DNA from: Streptomyces olivaceus
GTDB taxonomy: Bacteria > Actinomycetota > Actinomycetes > Streptomycetales > Streptomycetaceae
Assembly: GCF_000721235.1 (NCBI RefSeq)
Contig: NZ_JOFH01000014.1
Coordinates: 248,001 to 312,000 of the forward strand
DNA: 64,000 nucleotides
Direction: 5' to 3'
A program made the position numbers and the translations under genes. The notes beneath the pieces are model-generated. The model was not told the DNA's origin. It did not search any database and saw only the letters and a program-made list of their open reading frames with translations. Of this stretch, positions 9,661 through 18,188 are shown piece by piece. How positions within the stretch are numbered: position 1 is the stretch's first letter; each line of letters opens with the position of its first letter.

Positions 9661-11541
9661 ATGGCACTGCCCGACCTCATCCCCGTCGAGGACTTCTTCG
9701 CCCCGCCCGCCCGGGCGGCCGTCAGCCTCTCCCCGGACGGGACGCAGATCGCGTACCTGGCGCCCTGGGAGGGCCGGCAGAACGTCTGGGTCGAGAGCGT
9801 CGACACTCCCGAGGACGTCCGGTGCGTCACCCGCGACCCCCAGGGAGTGCACCGCTACCACTGGACGAGCGATCCGCGGTGGCTGCTCTACACCCGCGAC
9901 CAGGACGGCGACGAGCACTGGCACCTCTACCGCGTCGACCAGCACGCCCCGCACGCCGGCGCCGTCGACCTCACGCCGGGCGCCCGGACCCGGGTGATGG
10001 GCGTCGACCTGCCGCACGGGCGGCCGGGCAAGGCGATCGTCCAGGTCAACCTGCGGGACCCGGACGTGTACGACCTGATGGAGCTGGACGTCGCCACCGG
10101 CGAACTCGTCACCGTCGTGACCGGGTCCGGCGGCCCCGGGTGGCTGTACGGACCGGACGGCGAGGTCTTCCGGATCGCCACGACCGCCGGCGGAGACCTG
10201 GAGCTGTCGCGCCGGGACACGGCGGCGGGCGGGGAGCGGTCCGTCGCCGTGTTCGACGGTGCGGACTACCCCCTGGGCGTCTACCCGATGGACATGACGC
10301 CGGACGGCACGGGCGTGTGGGTGGGCTCGAACCGGGACACGGACCGGACCCGCCTGGTGCGGATCGACCTGCACACCGGCGAGGAGACCGAGGTCGACTC
10401 CCACCCCGTCCACGACCTCGACACCCGGGCGCTGGTCTTCCCCCGGCTGCCCTCACCGCTCATCCGCCGCCGGCGCACCGGCGAACTGATCGGCGCCCGC
10501 TACCTGGGCGAACGACAGGTGATCCACGCCCTGGACCCGCACTTCGCCGAGGTGCTCGCGAACCTGGAGAAGCTCCACGACGGCGACATCGGCGCACTCG
10601 ACTCCGACCTCGGTGAGCGGTACTGGGTCGTCACCTTCACCCACGACCGGGAACCGGTCACGTACCTCTACGACCACGACACCGGCGAGAGCCGCCCGCT
10701 CTTCCGGGGCAGGCCCAGCCTCGACCGCGCGGAGCTGGCCGAGATGCGCCCGGTGACCGTCACCGCCCGCGACGGGCTGCCGCTGCCGTCGTACCTGACC
10801 CTGCCGAACGGCGTCGCGCCCGAGCGGCTGCCCCTGCTGCTGTTCGTGCACGGCGGGCCCTGGAGCCGGGACAGCTGGAGCTTCAACCCCGTCGCCCAGC
10901 TGTTCGCCAACCGCGGCTACGCGGTGCTCCAGGTCAACTTCCGGGGGTCCGCCGGCTACGGCAAGGCCTTCACCAAGGCCGCCATCGGGCAGTTCGCAGG
11001 CAAGATGCACGACGACCTCGTCGACGGGGTGCGGTGGGCCGTCGGGCAGGGGTACGCGGACCCGGACCGGGTGGCGATCCTGGGTGGCTCCTACGGTGGA
11101 TACGCGGCCCTCGTCGGGGTCACCTTCACCCCGGACGTGTTCGCCGCGGCGGTCGACATCGTCGGGGTCTCCTCCCTCGCCGCCTTCATGGAGAGCCAGC
11201 CCGAGTTCCTGAAACCCGACCTGGCGTACAACTGGCACCTCTACGTGGGCGACCCGGCGGATCCGGAGCAGCGGGCCGACATGCTCGCCCGCTCCCCGAT
11301 CAGCCGGGTGGACCGGGTGCGCACGCCGCTGATGGTGGTCCAGGGGGCCCAGGACGCCCGCGTGCCGCAGGCCGAGTCCGACCGGTTCGTCGAGGCGCTG
11401 CGCGAACGGGGGACGCCCGTCGAGTACCTCCTCGTCGAGGACGAGGGGCACGCCTTCGACAACCCGGCCAACGCGACCGACCTCTACCGCGCCGCTGAAC
11501 GCTTCCTCGCCGAGCACCTGGGCGTGCCGGCACGGGGTTGA
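9661..11541 (+). CDS. S9-family prolyl oligopeptidase / acyl-peptide hydrolase
   Basis: The 626-aa protein has an N-terminal beta-propeller-like half with repeated strand motifs ([24 protein letters not shown]) and a C-terminal alpha/beta hydrolase. The nucleophile is Ser477 in GGSYGG. Downstream are an Asp in QGAQDARVP and a His in EDEGHAFD, completing the triad. [16 protein letters not shown] is the oxyanion region. ATG 9661 has GAAAGG 7 bases upstream, while an upstream in-frame start would lie inside the palindromes. No signal peptide, so cytoplasmic peptide hydrolysis is likely. Operators upstream suggest control by a TetR protein. Confidence 0.9.
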   Translation: MALPDLIPVEDFFAPPARAAVSLSPDGTQIAYLAPWEGRQNVWVESVDTPEDVRCVTRDPQGVHRYHWTSDPRWLLYTRDQDGDEHWHLYRVDQHAPHAGAVDLTPGARTRVMGVDLPHGRPGKAIVQVNLRDPDVYDLMELDVATGELVTVVTGSGGPGWLYGPDGEVFRIATTAGGDLELSRRDTAAGGERSVAVFDGADYPLGVYPMDMTPDGTGVWVGSNRDTDRTRLVRIDLHTGEETEVDSHPVHDLDTRALVFPRLPSPLIRRRRTGELIGARYLGERQVIHALDPHFAEVLANLEKLHDGDIGALDSDLGERYWVVTFTHDREPVTYLYDHDTGESRPLFRGRPSLDRAELAEMRPVTVTARDGLPLPSYLTLPNGVAPERLPLLLFVHGGPWSRDSWSFNPVAQLFANRGYAVLQVNFRGSAGYGKAFTKAAIGQFAGKMHDDLVDGVRWAVGQGYADPDRVAILGGSYGGYAALVGVTFTPDVFAAAVDIVGVSSLAAFMESQPEFLKPDLAYNWHLYVGDPADPEQRADMLARSPISRVDRVRTPLMVVQGAQDARVPQAESDRFVEALRERGTPVEYLLVEDEGHAFDNPANATDLYRAAERFLAEHLGVPARG

Positions 11542-11556
11542 GCGCCGCGGGTTCCG

Positions 11557-11582
11557 CCGGCAGCCTGCGGACCGGCTGCCGG
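11557..11582 (+). terminator. Hairpin after S9 peptidase
   Basis: CCGGCAGCC (11557-11565) pairs with GGCTGCCGG (11574-11582), 16 bases after the peptidase stop. Confidence 0.5.
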
Positions 11583-11590
11583 GGCGGGCC

Positions 11591-11669
11591 CGCCCAACGC
11601 CCGGGACCGCCCAACGCCCGGTCCCGCAACGCTCAGTTCCGCAGCGCTCAGGCCCGCGACGCTCAGTCC
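11591..11669. repeat. Tandem repeats in convergent gap (17 bp x2, then 15 bp x3)
   Basis: CGCCCAACGCCCGG starts at 11591 and 11608 (17-bp period). Three 15-bp units then follow at 11625, 11640 and 11655, each containing CGCTCAG. The last unit covers the tetR stop codon at 11663-11665. Confidence 0.75.
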
Positions 11670-12367
11670 CGGTCCGGTGTGCCGCCGTCCGGCCGGGCCG
11701 GGTCCGGGGCCACCGGGTCGCCCACGGCGCCACCGGTGGCCCGGCGGACGGCGTCCGCGATGAAGAGCAAGTTCGGGTCGCCGAGCGTCTGCGGGTCGGC
11801 GCCGTCCAGGAGGCCGGAGCCGACGTACTCGTTGACGACCCGCAGGGCCGCCGAGGTCGCCGCCGCGTGCAGCCGGACATCGAGGTCGTCGGGCTTGAGC
11901 CCGAGGCGGTTCGCGAGGATACCGGTCAGTTCCTGCTCGACCTGGTCGCACGCCATCAGCCAGGCCGTACGCAGGGCCGGCTCCGTCTCGCCCAGCCTGA
12001 TCATCTTGATGCCCAGCCCCACGTCGGCCTGTTCCTGCGGACCGATCTCGCGGTTGAACCGGTGCGCCTCCTCGGCCAGGTGGTCCTCCAGGGACCGGTG
12101 CGGCTGCCAACTGCGCAGGCTGGCGAGCTCCCACTCCACGCTCTCCATCACGATCGGCTCCGCGCAGCTCTCCTTGCTGCGGAAGTGCCGCCAGATGGTG
12201 CGCGTCGACAGCCCCACCGCCGCCGCGATCTGGTCACCGCTGGTGGCGTCCAGACCCTGCGCCCAGAACAGCCGGGCCGCCTCGCGCGAGATCTCCAGGC
12301 GCACACGGTGGCGCCGCTGCTCGCTCATCCCGCCACGGCTGCGCTCGGTCGATGCCACGTCGGCCAC
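11663..12367 (-). CDS. TetR family regulator
   Basis: 234 aa from GTG 12367. The HTH is at about residues 20-65 (LEISREAARLFWAQGLDATS, IAAAVGLSTRTIWRHFRSK). The C-terminal part is alpha-helical. ATG 12328 and GTG 12358 are alternative starts; none has a decisive ribosome site. It is convergent with the S9 peptidase, and the region before its start holds the same CATTAAGTGAC element seen before the peptidase, so I infer that it autoregulates and also controls the peptidase. Ligand unknown. Confidence 0.85.
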   Translation of the reverse strand: MADVASTERSRGGMSEQRRHRVRLEISREAARLFWAQGLDATSGDQIAAAVGLSTRTIWRHFRSKESCAEPIVMESVEWELASLRSWQPHRSLEDHLAEEAHRFNREIGPQEQADVGLGIKMIRLGETEPALRTAWLMACDQVEQELTGILANRLGLKPDDLDVRLHAAATSAALRVVNEYVGSGLLDGADPQTLGDPNLLFIADAVRRATGGAVGDPVAPDPARPDGGTPDRD

Positions 12368-12472
12368 CTTCTGCCCCTTTGCTCGCCTTGATCGCGTTTG
12401 CTCACGTGCTGCCCGCGTTCGCCCACGGGTGGGTCATGCATGCGCTCTGACCCTCACTCTGTGCCATATTGG

Positions 12473-12483
12473 CATTAAGTGAC
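12473..12483. promoter_or_regulatory. Operator-like half-site shared with the S9 peptidase promoter
   Basis: CATTAAGTGAC here is identical to 9584-9594. It lies about 110 bp before the tetR start and upstream of the leader ORF at 12610. Confidence 0.5.
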
Positions 12484-12597
12484 GCGGTGTGCCAGCGTGA
12501 GCGGCAGACCCCCTCCACTCCGCCCCGGGAACGGAGCGGGGCGGGCCCGGATCCCCGGCAATTCCGCGCCGACGTGATCGCCCTGCGCGACTGTGTC

Positions 12598-12603
12598 TAG
12601 GGT
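12598..12603 (+). promoter_or_regulatory. -10 box TAGGGT, leaderless arrangement
   Basis: TAGGGT ends 6 nt before the ATG at 12610, placing the transcription start at or near that codon. A weak -35 candidate, TGATCG, lies at 12575-12580. Confidence 0.5.
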
Positions 12604-12609
12604 GTGGCC

Positions 12610-12684
12610 ATGTTGCGAGGACCCGTCTACATATCCGACCGGTACATATCCGACCGGCCGAGCCTCGACGGAGGCCGCCGGTGA
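12610..12684 (+). CDS. 24-aa upstream ORF coupled to the PBP gene
   Basis: ATG 12610 opens a frame of 24 codons containing the duplicated pentapeptide YISDR-YISDR and ending in GGRR. Its TGA (12682-12684) overlaps the GTG start of the penicillin-binding protein (12681) in the sequence GTGA. The preceding -10 box makes it plausibly leaderless. The Shine-Dalgarno of the PBP (GGAGG, about 12670) lies inside this ORF. Role inferred: translational coupling of the PBP. It is too short to prove coding. Confidence 0.5.
   Translation: MLRGPVYISDRYISDRPSLDGGRR
12628..12657. repeat. Perfect 15-bp tandem duplication
   Basis: TACATATCCGACCGG occurs at 12628-12642 and immediately again at 12643-12657. 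It keeps the frame of the upstream ORF and is unusually AT-rich for the window. Confidence 0.9.
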
Positions 12685-14168
12685 ACAAGCCGCTGAGGGC
12701 CGTGGCGATCTTCTGCGGGCTGCTGGTGCTCGGCCTGCTGATCCGGGCGAACTACCTGCAGTACGTGCGGGCCCCGGAGCTGGCCTCCGACACCGACAAC
12801 AGGCGGGTGCAGATCGAGCAGTTCGCCACCCCGCGCGGTGACATCGTCGTCGGCGGCCGTGCCGTCACCGGCTCCGCCGAGACCGAGAGCACCGACCTCA
12901 AGTACAAGCGCACCTACGCCGACGGGCCCATGTACGCGCCGGTGACGGGCTACGCGTCGCAGGCCCAGGGCATGACGCTGCTGGAGAAGACCTACGACTC
13001 GATCCTGACCGGGAAGGACGACCGGCTGGCCTTCCAGCGGTTCGCCGACGTCGTCAGCGGTGAGGGCCGGCGGGCCGGTTCGGTGGTCACCACCATCGAC
13101 CCCAAGGCGCAGAAGGCCGCCTGGAAGGGGCTGACCGACCTGAAGGGCGCCCGGGGAGCCGTGGTTGCGCTCGACCCGGCCACCGGCAAGGTGCTCTCCC
13201 TGGTCTCGGCGCCGTCCTACGATCCGTCCCAGTTCGCGGGCGGCACCTTCAAGGAGTCCGACCGCTTCGTCGCACTGGGCAAGGAGAAGAGCAAGCCGCT
13301 GGCCAACCGCGCGCTGCGCGAGACCTACCCGCCGGGCTCCACCTTCAAGATCCTCACCGCGGCCGCCGCCCTGGAGCACGAGGTCGTCACCGACGTCGAC
13401 GCCCGCACGGACGCCGTCTCCCCCTATCCGCTGCCGCAGTCCACCAACAAGATCGGCAGTGAGGCGGGCGACGGGGTGTGCAGCAAGGCCTCGATGAAGA
13501 CCGCCATGCAGTACTCCTGCAACAACGTCTTCCTCGACGCCGCCTCCAAGCTGGGCCAGGACAAGATGCGCGAGACGGCCGAGAAGTTCGGCTTCAACGA
13601 GGACGTCTACTCCGAGGACTTCGGCGACCTGCTCGCCAGCAAGAGCCTCTACCCCGAAGACCTCGACAAGCCGGGCACCGCGCTCACCGGCATGGGCCAG
13701 GGCAGCCTCACCAGTACGCCGATGCAGATGGCCATGGTCACCGCCGCGCTGGCCAACGACGGCAAGCTGATGCAGCCGTACATCGTCGACGAGGTCAAGG
13801 GACCGGACCTCGGCACGCTGGAGAAGACGGAGCCCGCGGTGATGAGCGAGGCCGTCTCCGCCGAGACCGCGCAGAAGGTCCAGGAGATGATGGAGTTCAC
13901 CGCCAAGGAGGGCAGCGCCCGCAAGGCCCAGATCGACGGCATCACGGTCGGCGGCAAGACCGGTACCGCGCAGCGCGGCGTCGACGTGAACGACGAGGTG
14001 CCGTACGGCTGGTTCGTCTCCTACGGCAAGAAGCAGGACGGGGGATCCGTCGCCGTGGCCGTCTTCATCGACCCGACCGACATGGACATCTCCCGTTCGG
14101 ACATCTCCGGTGGCGGACTCGGCGCGCCCATCGCCAAGAGCGTGATGGAGGCCGTGCTGAAGCAGTGA
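12681..14168 (+). CDS. Class B penicillin-binding protein (transpeptidase)
   Basis: 495 aa. One N-terminal membrane anchor (about residues 7-21, AVAIFCGLLVLGLLI), a non-penicillin-binding dimerisation region, then the transpeptidase domain. Catalytic Ser220 is in PGSTFK, the second motif is SCN (YSCNNVF) and the third KTGTA. It is of the PbpA/FtsI family that cross-links peptidoglycan outside the membrane. GTG 12681 has GGAGG six bases upstream. It is a stand-alone PBP not next to rodA/ftsW here; S. coelicolor has a comparable lone PBP. The upstream coupled micro-ORF is unusual. Confidence 0.92.
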   Translation: MNKPLRAVAIFCGLLVLGLLIRANYLQYVRAPELASDTDNRRVQIEQFATPRGDIVVGGRAVTGSAETESTDLKYKRTYADGPMYAPVTGYASQAQGMTLLEKTYDSILTGKDDRLAFQRFADVVSGEGRRAGSVVTTIDPKAQKAAWKGLTDLKGARGAVVALDPATGKVLSLVSAPSYDPSQFAGGTFKESDRFVALGKEKSKPLANRALRETYPPGSTFKILTAAAALEHEVVTDVDARTDAVSPYPLPQSTNKIGSEAGDGVCSKASMKTAMQYSCNNVFLDAASKLGQDKMRETAEKFGFNEDVYSEDFGDLLASKSLYPEDLDKPGTALTGMGQGSLTSTPMQMAMVTAALANDGKLMQPYIVDEVKGPDLGTLEKTEPAVMSEAVSAETAQKVQEMMEFTAKEGSARKAQIDGITVGGKTGTAQRGVDVNDEVPYGWFVSYGKKQDGGSVAVAVFIDPTDMDISRSDISGGGLGAPIAKSVMEAVLKQ

Positions 14169-14207
14169 CGCGGCAGGCCGCGGGCGCCGGGCCGCGGGCG
14201 GTTTCGC

Positions 14208-14258
14208 ATCCCGGGCGGTATCGGATCCCGGGCGGCACCGGGTCCCGGGCGGCGGCAC
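14208..14258. repeat. 17-bp tandem repeat, three copies
   Basis: TCCCGGGCGG recurs at 14209, 14226 and 14243 (17-bp period), 40 bp after the PBP stop. The last copy merges into the terminator. Confidence 0.75.
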
Positions 14259-14280
14259 CGCTTCTCCGGTGCCGCCGCCC
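14247..14280. terminator. Bidirectional hairpin between PBP and HxlR genes
   Basis: Perfect 14-base arms (14247-14260 and 14267-14280) with a 6-base loop, between two convergent genes. Confidence 0.65.
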
Positions 14281-14300
14281 GCGCACCGGGCCGCCGCGAG

Positions 14301-14660
14301 TCAGGGGCGCGTCGCGTCGTACGCCTCGCGGGCCCGCTCGACGGCAGCCATCCGCCGCTCCGTCCAGCGGGCGAGGCCCCGGACCTGTTCGGCGGCCTCG
14401 TGGCCGAGGACGGTGAGGGAGTAGTCCACGCGGGGCGGGATCACGGGCTTGGCGTCCCGGTGCACCAGCCCGTCCCGCTCCAGGGTCCGCAGGGTCTGGG
14501 CGAGCATCTTCTCGCTGACCACGCCGATCTCCCGGCGCAGCTCGCTGAAGCGGTGGGCGCGGTCCAGCAAGGCGATCAGGACCAGGGTGCCCCAGCGGCT
14601 GGTGACGTGCTCCATGAGCAGCCGCTCGGGGCACATCGCGTCTATTCCTGCCATGTTCAC
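14301..14660 (-). CDS. HxlR-type winged-helix regulator
   Basis: 119 aa. MCPERLLMEHVTSRWGTLVL, then the wing region FSELRREIGVVSEKMLAQTL, LERDGLVHRD and VDYSLTVLG match the HxlR family of MarR-like winged helices, including the early Cys often used for sensing. GTG 14660 is chosen because GGGAAG lies six bases upstream; ATG 14654 would be 12 bases away. These regulators commonly sense aldehydes, quinones or redox stress and control a divergent oxidoreductase. Here the divergent neighbour is the DUF2797 gene, whose link is uncertain. Confidence 0.85.
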   Translation of the reverse strand: MNMAGIDAMCPERLLMEHVTSRWGTLVLIALLDRAHRFSELRREIGVVSEKMLAQTLRTLERDGLVHRDAKPVIPPRVDYSLTVLGHEAAEQVRGLARWTERRMAAVERAREAYDATRP

Positions 14661-14767
14661 ACGGTACTTCCCTGCGGTACGCACGGGCGGGCGCCGGCCA
14701 TCCGTCGGTGCCCGCCCGGCCGTTGTCCCGGCGGCGATGTCAGTGGCGCCGTCTACGCTCGGCGGAG

Positions 14768-15649
14768 ATGGGACAGGCGTGGAAGTGCTCGGGGCTGCGG
14801 TGGGCGGCGGACGGTCCCGTGCTGACGTGGGTCGGGGGACGGCGCAGTGCGCTGGTCCGGGGGAAGCGGGTGGCCTTCGGGGTCGCGGAGGGGGGCGTGC
14901 GGACATGCGTGGGAGCACGGGGGCACCCGTGTCCGGTGCGGGCAGGGGTGTCGGGGCGGAGCACGGGGGCGCGGTGCGAGGAGTGCGCGCGGCTGGACCG
15001 GGCGCACTCCGTGGCCGCCGACACGATCGCCGACGACCCGCAGCCGTACCGGGTGTACCTGGCGTGGTTCGGCCCAGGTCTCGTCAAGGTCGGGATCACG
15101 GCGTACGCGCGAGGCTCCGCCCGCCTCCTCGAACAGGGCGCCGTCTGCTTCAGCTGGCTGGGCCACGGGCCCCTGATGGCCGCGCGGCGCACCGAGGAGC
15201 TGCTGCGGGCCGCGCTGCGGGTGCCGGACCGGATCCCGTACGCCCACAAGCGGGCGGTGCGGGCCGGGTTGCCGGGGTCGCCCGGGGAGCGGGCGGCGGA
15301 GATCACGGAGCTGCACGCGCGGGCGGTGGCGCTCGGCGGCTGGCCGGAGTCGCTGACGCCGGAGCCGTTCCGGGGCGTCGACCACGCGGCCGTCTTCGGT
15401 ATCGAGGGGGCGGAGCGCGGGCCGGCCGCCGTGGGGGAGGTGGCCGAGCTGGTGGCGGGCGGGTCGATCGGGGGCGAGCTGGTGGCGGCCGCCGGGCCGG
15501 ACCTGCACCTGGCGACGGAGCGCGGGGTCGCGGTGCTCGACACCCGGCTGATGACGGGGTGGGAGCTGCTGTCCGCCGAGGGCGAGCCGTGCGCCGTTCC
15601 GGTGCGGGAGTTCAAGCGGGTGGCGGGGGTCCAGGACGGGCTGTTCTGA
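14768..15649 (+). CDS. DUF2797 family protein
   Basis: 293 aa. The N-terminal third has a cysteine pattern (KCSGLRW, ARGHPCPV, ARCEECARLD) that looks like a zinc-binding ribbon. It is followed by PYRVYLAWFGPGLVKVGIT and RTEELLRAAL, the signature block of the DUF2797 family, which resembles a GIY-YIG-like core. ATG 14768 is chosen since TACGCT (14754-14759) eight bases upstream suggests leaderless expression and the frame upstream runs into the regulator's promoter. Biochemical function is unknown; a nuclease-like fold is an inference. Confidence 0.75.
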   Translation: MGQAWKCSGLRWAADGPVLTWVGGRRSALVRGKRVAFGVAEGGVRTCVGARGHPCPVRAGVSGRSTGARCEECARLDRAHSVAADTIADDPQPYRVYLAWFGPGLVKVGITAYARGSARLLEQGAVCFSWLGHGPLMAARRTEELLRAALRVPDRIPYAHKRAVRAGLPGSPGERAAEITELHARAVALGGWPESLTPEPFRGVDHAAVFGIEGAERGPAAVGEVAELVAGGSIGGELVAAAGPDLHLATERGVAVLDTRLMTGWELLSAEGEPCAVPVREFKRVAGVQDGLF

Positions 15650-15764
15650 CCCGGTCGGGGCCCCTCGTCATCCCGGCCTCTGCCCTTCCCGTAGTCATCC
15701 CGGTCCTTCTCCTTCTCGTCCCCCTGCCCTTGTCCGTCCGGCGGGCGGGAGCGATCGTGACCCC

Positions 15765-16661
15765 ATGAGTGATCACGAGGACGAGGCCGGGCAGGTCCGG
15801 CGGTTCTGGCAGGAGCTCGGGCTGCCCGGGCTGGTCGACGTGCACACGCACTTCATGCCCGAGCGCGTGCTGCGCAAGGTGTGGGCCTACTTCGACGCCC
15901 TGGGCCCGCTGACCGGCGGGGTCGAGTGGCCGATCACCTACCGGCAGCAGGAGGACGAGCGGGCGGCGCTGCTGCGGGAGTTCGGGGTGGGGGCCTTCAC
16001 GGCCATGCTGTACCCGCACAAGGCCGGTATGGCCGAGTGGCTGAACGACTGGGCGGTGGACTTCGCCCGCCGGACGCCCGACTGCCTGCACACCTCCACC
16101 CTCTTCCCGGAGCCGGGCGTCGAGACGTACGTCCGCCGGGCCGTCGAGTCGGGGGCACGGGTCTTCAAGGCGCACGTACAGGTGGGGGCGTACGACCCGG
16201 CCGACCCACTTCTCGACCCGGCGTGGGGCGTGCTCGCCGAGGCGGGGGTCCCGGTCGTCGTCCACTGCGGATCGGGCCCGGCGCCCGGCAAGCACACCGG
16301 GCCGGAGCCGGTGGCCCGGGTGCTGGCCAGGCATCCCCGGCTGCGCCTTGTGGTGGCCCACCTCGGGATGCCCGAGTACGAGGACTTCCTGGACCTCGCC
16401 GAGCGGTACGACGAGGTGCGGCTGGATACGACGATGGCGTTCACCGACTTCAGTGAGCGGCTCGCGCCGTTCCCGCGCCGGGCGCTGCCGCGCCTCGCGG
16501 ATCTCGGCGACCGCGTCCTGCTCGGCTCCGACTACCCCAACATCCCCTACCCGTACCTGGAGCAGCTGCGCGCGCTGGAGCGGCTGGAGCTGGGCGACGC
16601 CTGGCTGCGCGCGGTCTGCCACGACAACGCGGCCCGGCTGTTCGGACTGCCGGTTCGCTGA
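15765..16661 (+). CDS. Amidohydrolase (TIM-barrel, amidohydrolase 2 family)
   Basis: 298 aa. Metal-site motifs are in order: DVHTHF at residues 25-30, an FKAHVQVG strand, VVVHCGSG, VVAHLGMPE and the Asp in LLGSDYPN. This matches amidohydrolase 2 (decarboxylase/hydrolase) members. No signal peptide. The substrate cannot be deduced. It is co-directional with the DUF2797 gene 115 bp upstream, and that gap contains a repeated GTCATCCCGG. Confidence 0.85.
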   Translation: MSDHEDEAGQVRRFWQELGLPGLVDVHTHFMPERVLRKVWAYFDALGPLTGGVEWPITYRQQEDERAALLREFGVGAFTAMLYPHKAGMAEWLNDWAVDFARRTPDCLHTSTLFPEPGVETYVRRAVESGARVFKAHVQVGAYDPADPLLDPAWGVLAEAGVPVVVHCGSGPAPGKHTGPEPVARVLARHPRLRLVVAHLGMPEYEDFLDLAERYDEVRLDTTMAFTDFSERLAPFPRRALPRLADLGDRVLLGSDYPNIPYPYLEQLRALERLELGDAWLRAVCHDNAARLFGLPVR

Positions 16662-16772
16662 CGCGCGGGCCTGCCCCTCCCGGGCTCGCCCCGAGAGGGC
16701 TTGGCGGCGGGCCGCGCCTGAAGGTCCCGTGGGACAGTGCCGCCGGTCGGCCCGGACCCCGGAGTGCTCGGG

Positions 16773-16814
16773 GCCGGTCGGGCAGGAGGCATGAGGCCCG
16801 CCGGGGACCGGCCA
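16773..16814. terminator. Hairpin in convergent gap
   Basis: GGCCGGTC (16773-16780) pairs with GACCGGCC (16807-16814), with an inner GGGC/GCCC, between the converging amidohydrolase and DtxR-type genes. Confidence 0.45.
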
Positions 16815-16832
16815 GGCAGCCGACGGCCCCGT

Positions 16833-17531
16833 TCAGAGCGGCGCGACGAAGACGTGCGCTGCGGTGCGCGTGGGCAGTTCGGCGGTGCGGCCGCCGCGGC
16901 CGACCGTCACACCACCGGCCGACGACATGACGCTCACGACCGCGCCGGGCCGTACTCCCACCCGCCGCAGGGCGGACAGCAGCCGGTGATCGCTCTGCAC
17001 CGGCTCCCCGATGCGCCGCAGGACGGCGCTCGTGCCGGCCGGCCCGGGCACCATGGCACCGAGGCTGACCGTGGTCCCGGCGGGGGACGGGCGCGGGGCC
17101 GCGTCACCGGCTCCGCCCAGTTCCTCCAGGCCCGGGATCGGGTTCCCGTACGGCGACTCGGTCGGGTGGCGCAGCAGCTCAAGGAGGCGGCGCTCGACGT
17201 CCTCGCTCATCACGTGCTCCCAGCGGCACGCCTCGGCGTGCACCCGTTCCCACTCCAGGCCGATCACATCCACGAGCAGGCACTCCGCGAGCCGGTGCTT
17301 GCGCATCACGCGCGTCGCCAGCCGCCTGCCCCCGCCGGTCAGTTCCAGCCGCCGGTCGGCGGCGACCCGCAGCAGCCCGTCGCGTTCCATGCGGGCGACG
17401 GTCTGGCTGACGGTGGGACCGCTCTGGTCCAGGCTCTCGGCGATCCGGGCGCGCATCGGGACCACGCCCTCCTCCTCCAGCTCCAGGACGGTGCGGAGGT
17501 ACATCTCCGTCGTGTCGATGAGCCTCGCCAC
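16833..17531 (-). CDS. dmdR2: DtxR/IdeR family iron-dependent regulator (DmdR2-like)
   Basis: 232 aa. Starts MARLIDTTEMYLRTVLELEE with the DtxR winged helix (residues 1-75, IAESLDQSGPTVSQTVARME). The metal/dimer domain follows (HRLAECLLVDVIGLEWERVH, EACRWEHVMSEDVERRL) with the Cys/His/Glu ligands expected for metal site 2. A C-terminal SH3-like domain ends it. Streptomyces have two such regulators; length and context fit the second one (DmdR2), a symbol I assign from memory. The target consensus would be TTAGGTTAGSCTAACCTAA, and one such box lies at 46010. It starts 7 bp after the PEBP stop, so it is probably co-transcribed. Confidence 0.85.
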   Translation of the reverse strand: MARLIDTTEMYLRTVLELEEEGVVPMRARIAESLDQSGPTVSQTVARMERDGLLRVAADRRLELTGGGRRLATRVMRKHRLAECLLVDVIGLEWERVHAEACRWEHVMSEDVERRLLELLRHPTESPYGNPIPGLEELGGAGDAAPRPSPAGTTVSLGAMVPGPAGTSAVLRRIGEPVQSDHRLLSALRRVGVRPGAVVSVMSSAGGVTVGRGGRTAELPTRTAAHVFVAPL

Positions 17532-17538
17532 GGGACGG

Positions 17539-18072
17539 TCAGGCGGGGGTCTCGGCGGTGGCCGTCAGGACCGCGCGGCCGAGGATGTGTCCGGCCATGG
17601 TGAAGCCGAGCACGGCCGGGGTGGCGTCGGCCGGGACGCCGATGGACTCGACGTCGAGGGCGTGCACCACGACGAAGTAGCGGTGCGGGCCGTGTCCGGC
17701 CGGCGGCGCGGCACCGATGTAGCGGGCGGTGCGGGCGTCGTTGGGGAGCTGGTAGGCGCCCTCGGGCAGGCCCGGGCCGGTGTCGTCGCCCGCACCCTCG
17801 GGGAGTTCGGTGACGGCGGCGGGGATGTCGGCGACCGCCCAGTGCCAGAACCCGGACCCGGTGGGGGCGTCGGGGTCGTACACGGTGACGGCGTAGCTCC
17901 TGGTGCCCTCCGGTGCGCCGCTCCACGCCAGCTGCGGGGAGACGTCCGCGCCGCCGGGGACGCCGGACGCCCACTGGGCGGGCGACCAGGGGCTGCCGTC
18001 GTGGACGGAGGTGCTGGTGACGGTGAAGGAGGCCGCCTCCGGGAGGCGGGCGAAGGGGTCGTTGGCGCTCAT
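17539..18072 (-). CDS. PEBP-family protein (YbhB/YbcL type)
   Basis: 177 aa, cytoplasmic. [23 protein letters not shown] is the PEBP signature with the DPDAP and HW residues of the anion-binding pocket; [12 protein letters not shown] is the second conserved block. AAAGGA lies before ATG 18072. Members bind phospho-ligands, and bacterial roles are poorly defined. It is first gene of a likely operon with the DtxR-type regulator and divergent from a GntR gene across a palindrome. Confidence 0.88.
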   Translation of the reverse strand: MSANDPFARLPEAASFTVTSTSVHDGSPWSPAQWASGVPGGADVSPQLAWSGAPEGTRSYAVTVYDPDAPTGSGFWHWAVADIPAAVTELPEGAGDDTGPGLPEGAYQLPNDARTARYIGAAPPAGHGPHRYFVVVHALDVESIGVPADATPAVLGFTMAGHILGRAVLTATAETPA

Positions 18073-18118
18073 CGCGTTGTTCCTTTCGGGTGGGGCGGCA
18101 GCCCTTGCGGGGCCGCTT

Positions 18119-18151
18119 AGTAATCGACGATAACACCAATAATCGATTATT
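18119..18151. promoter_or_regulatory. Palindromic operator between PEBP-dmdR2 and gntR
   Basis: AATAATCGATTATT (18138-18151) is a perfect 14-bp palindrome in a GC-rich background. A diverged copy AGTAATCGACGATA (18119-18132) matches 10 of 14. Candidate -10 TATGCT (18177-18182) lies 6 nt before the gntR ATG. Confidence 0.65.
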
Positions 18152-18188
18152 CAAGGGATCGTCTATCCGTCCGGGCTATGCTGAGGCC

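Noticed and set aside
12681..12683. Upstream ATG 12610 as the true PBP start
   Set aside because: It is in another frame (12610 and 12681 differ by 71) and terminates at 12684.
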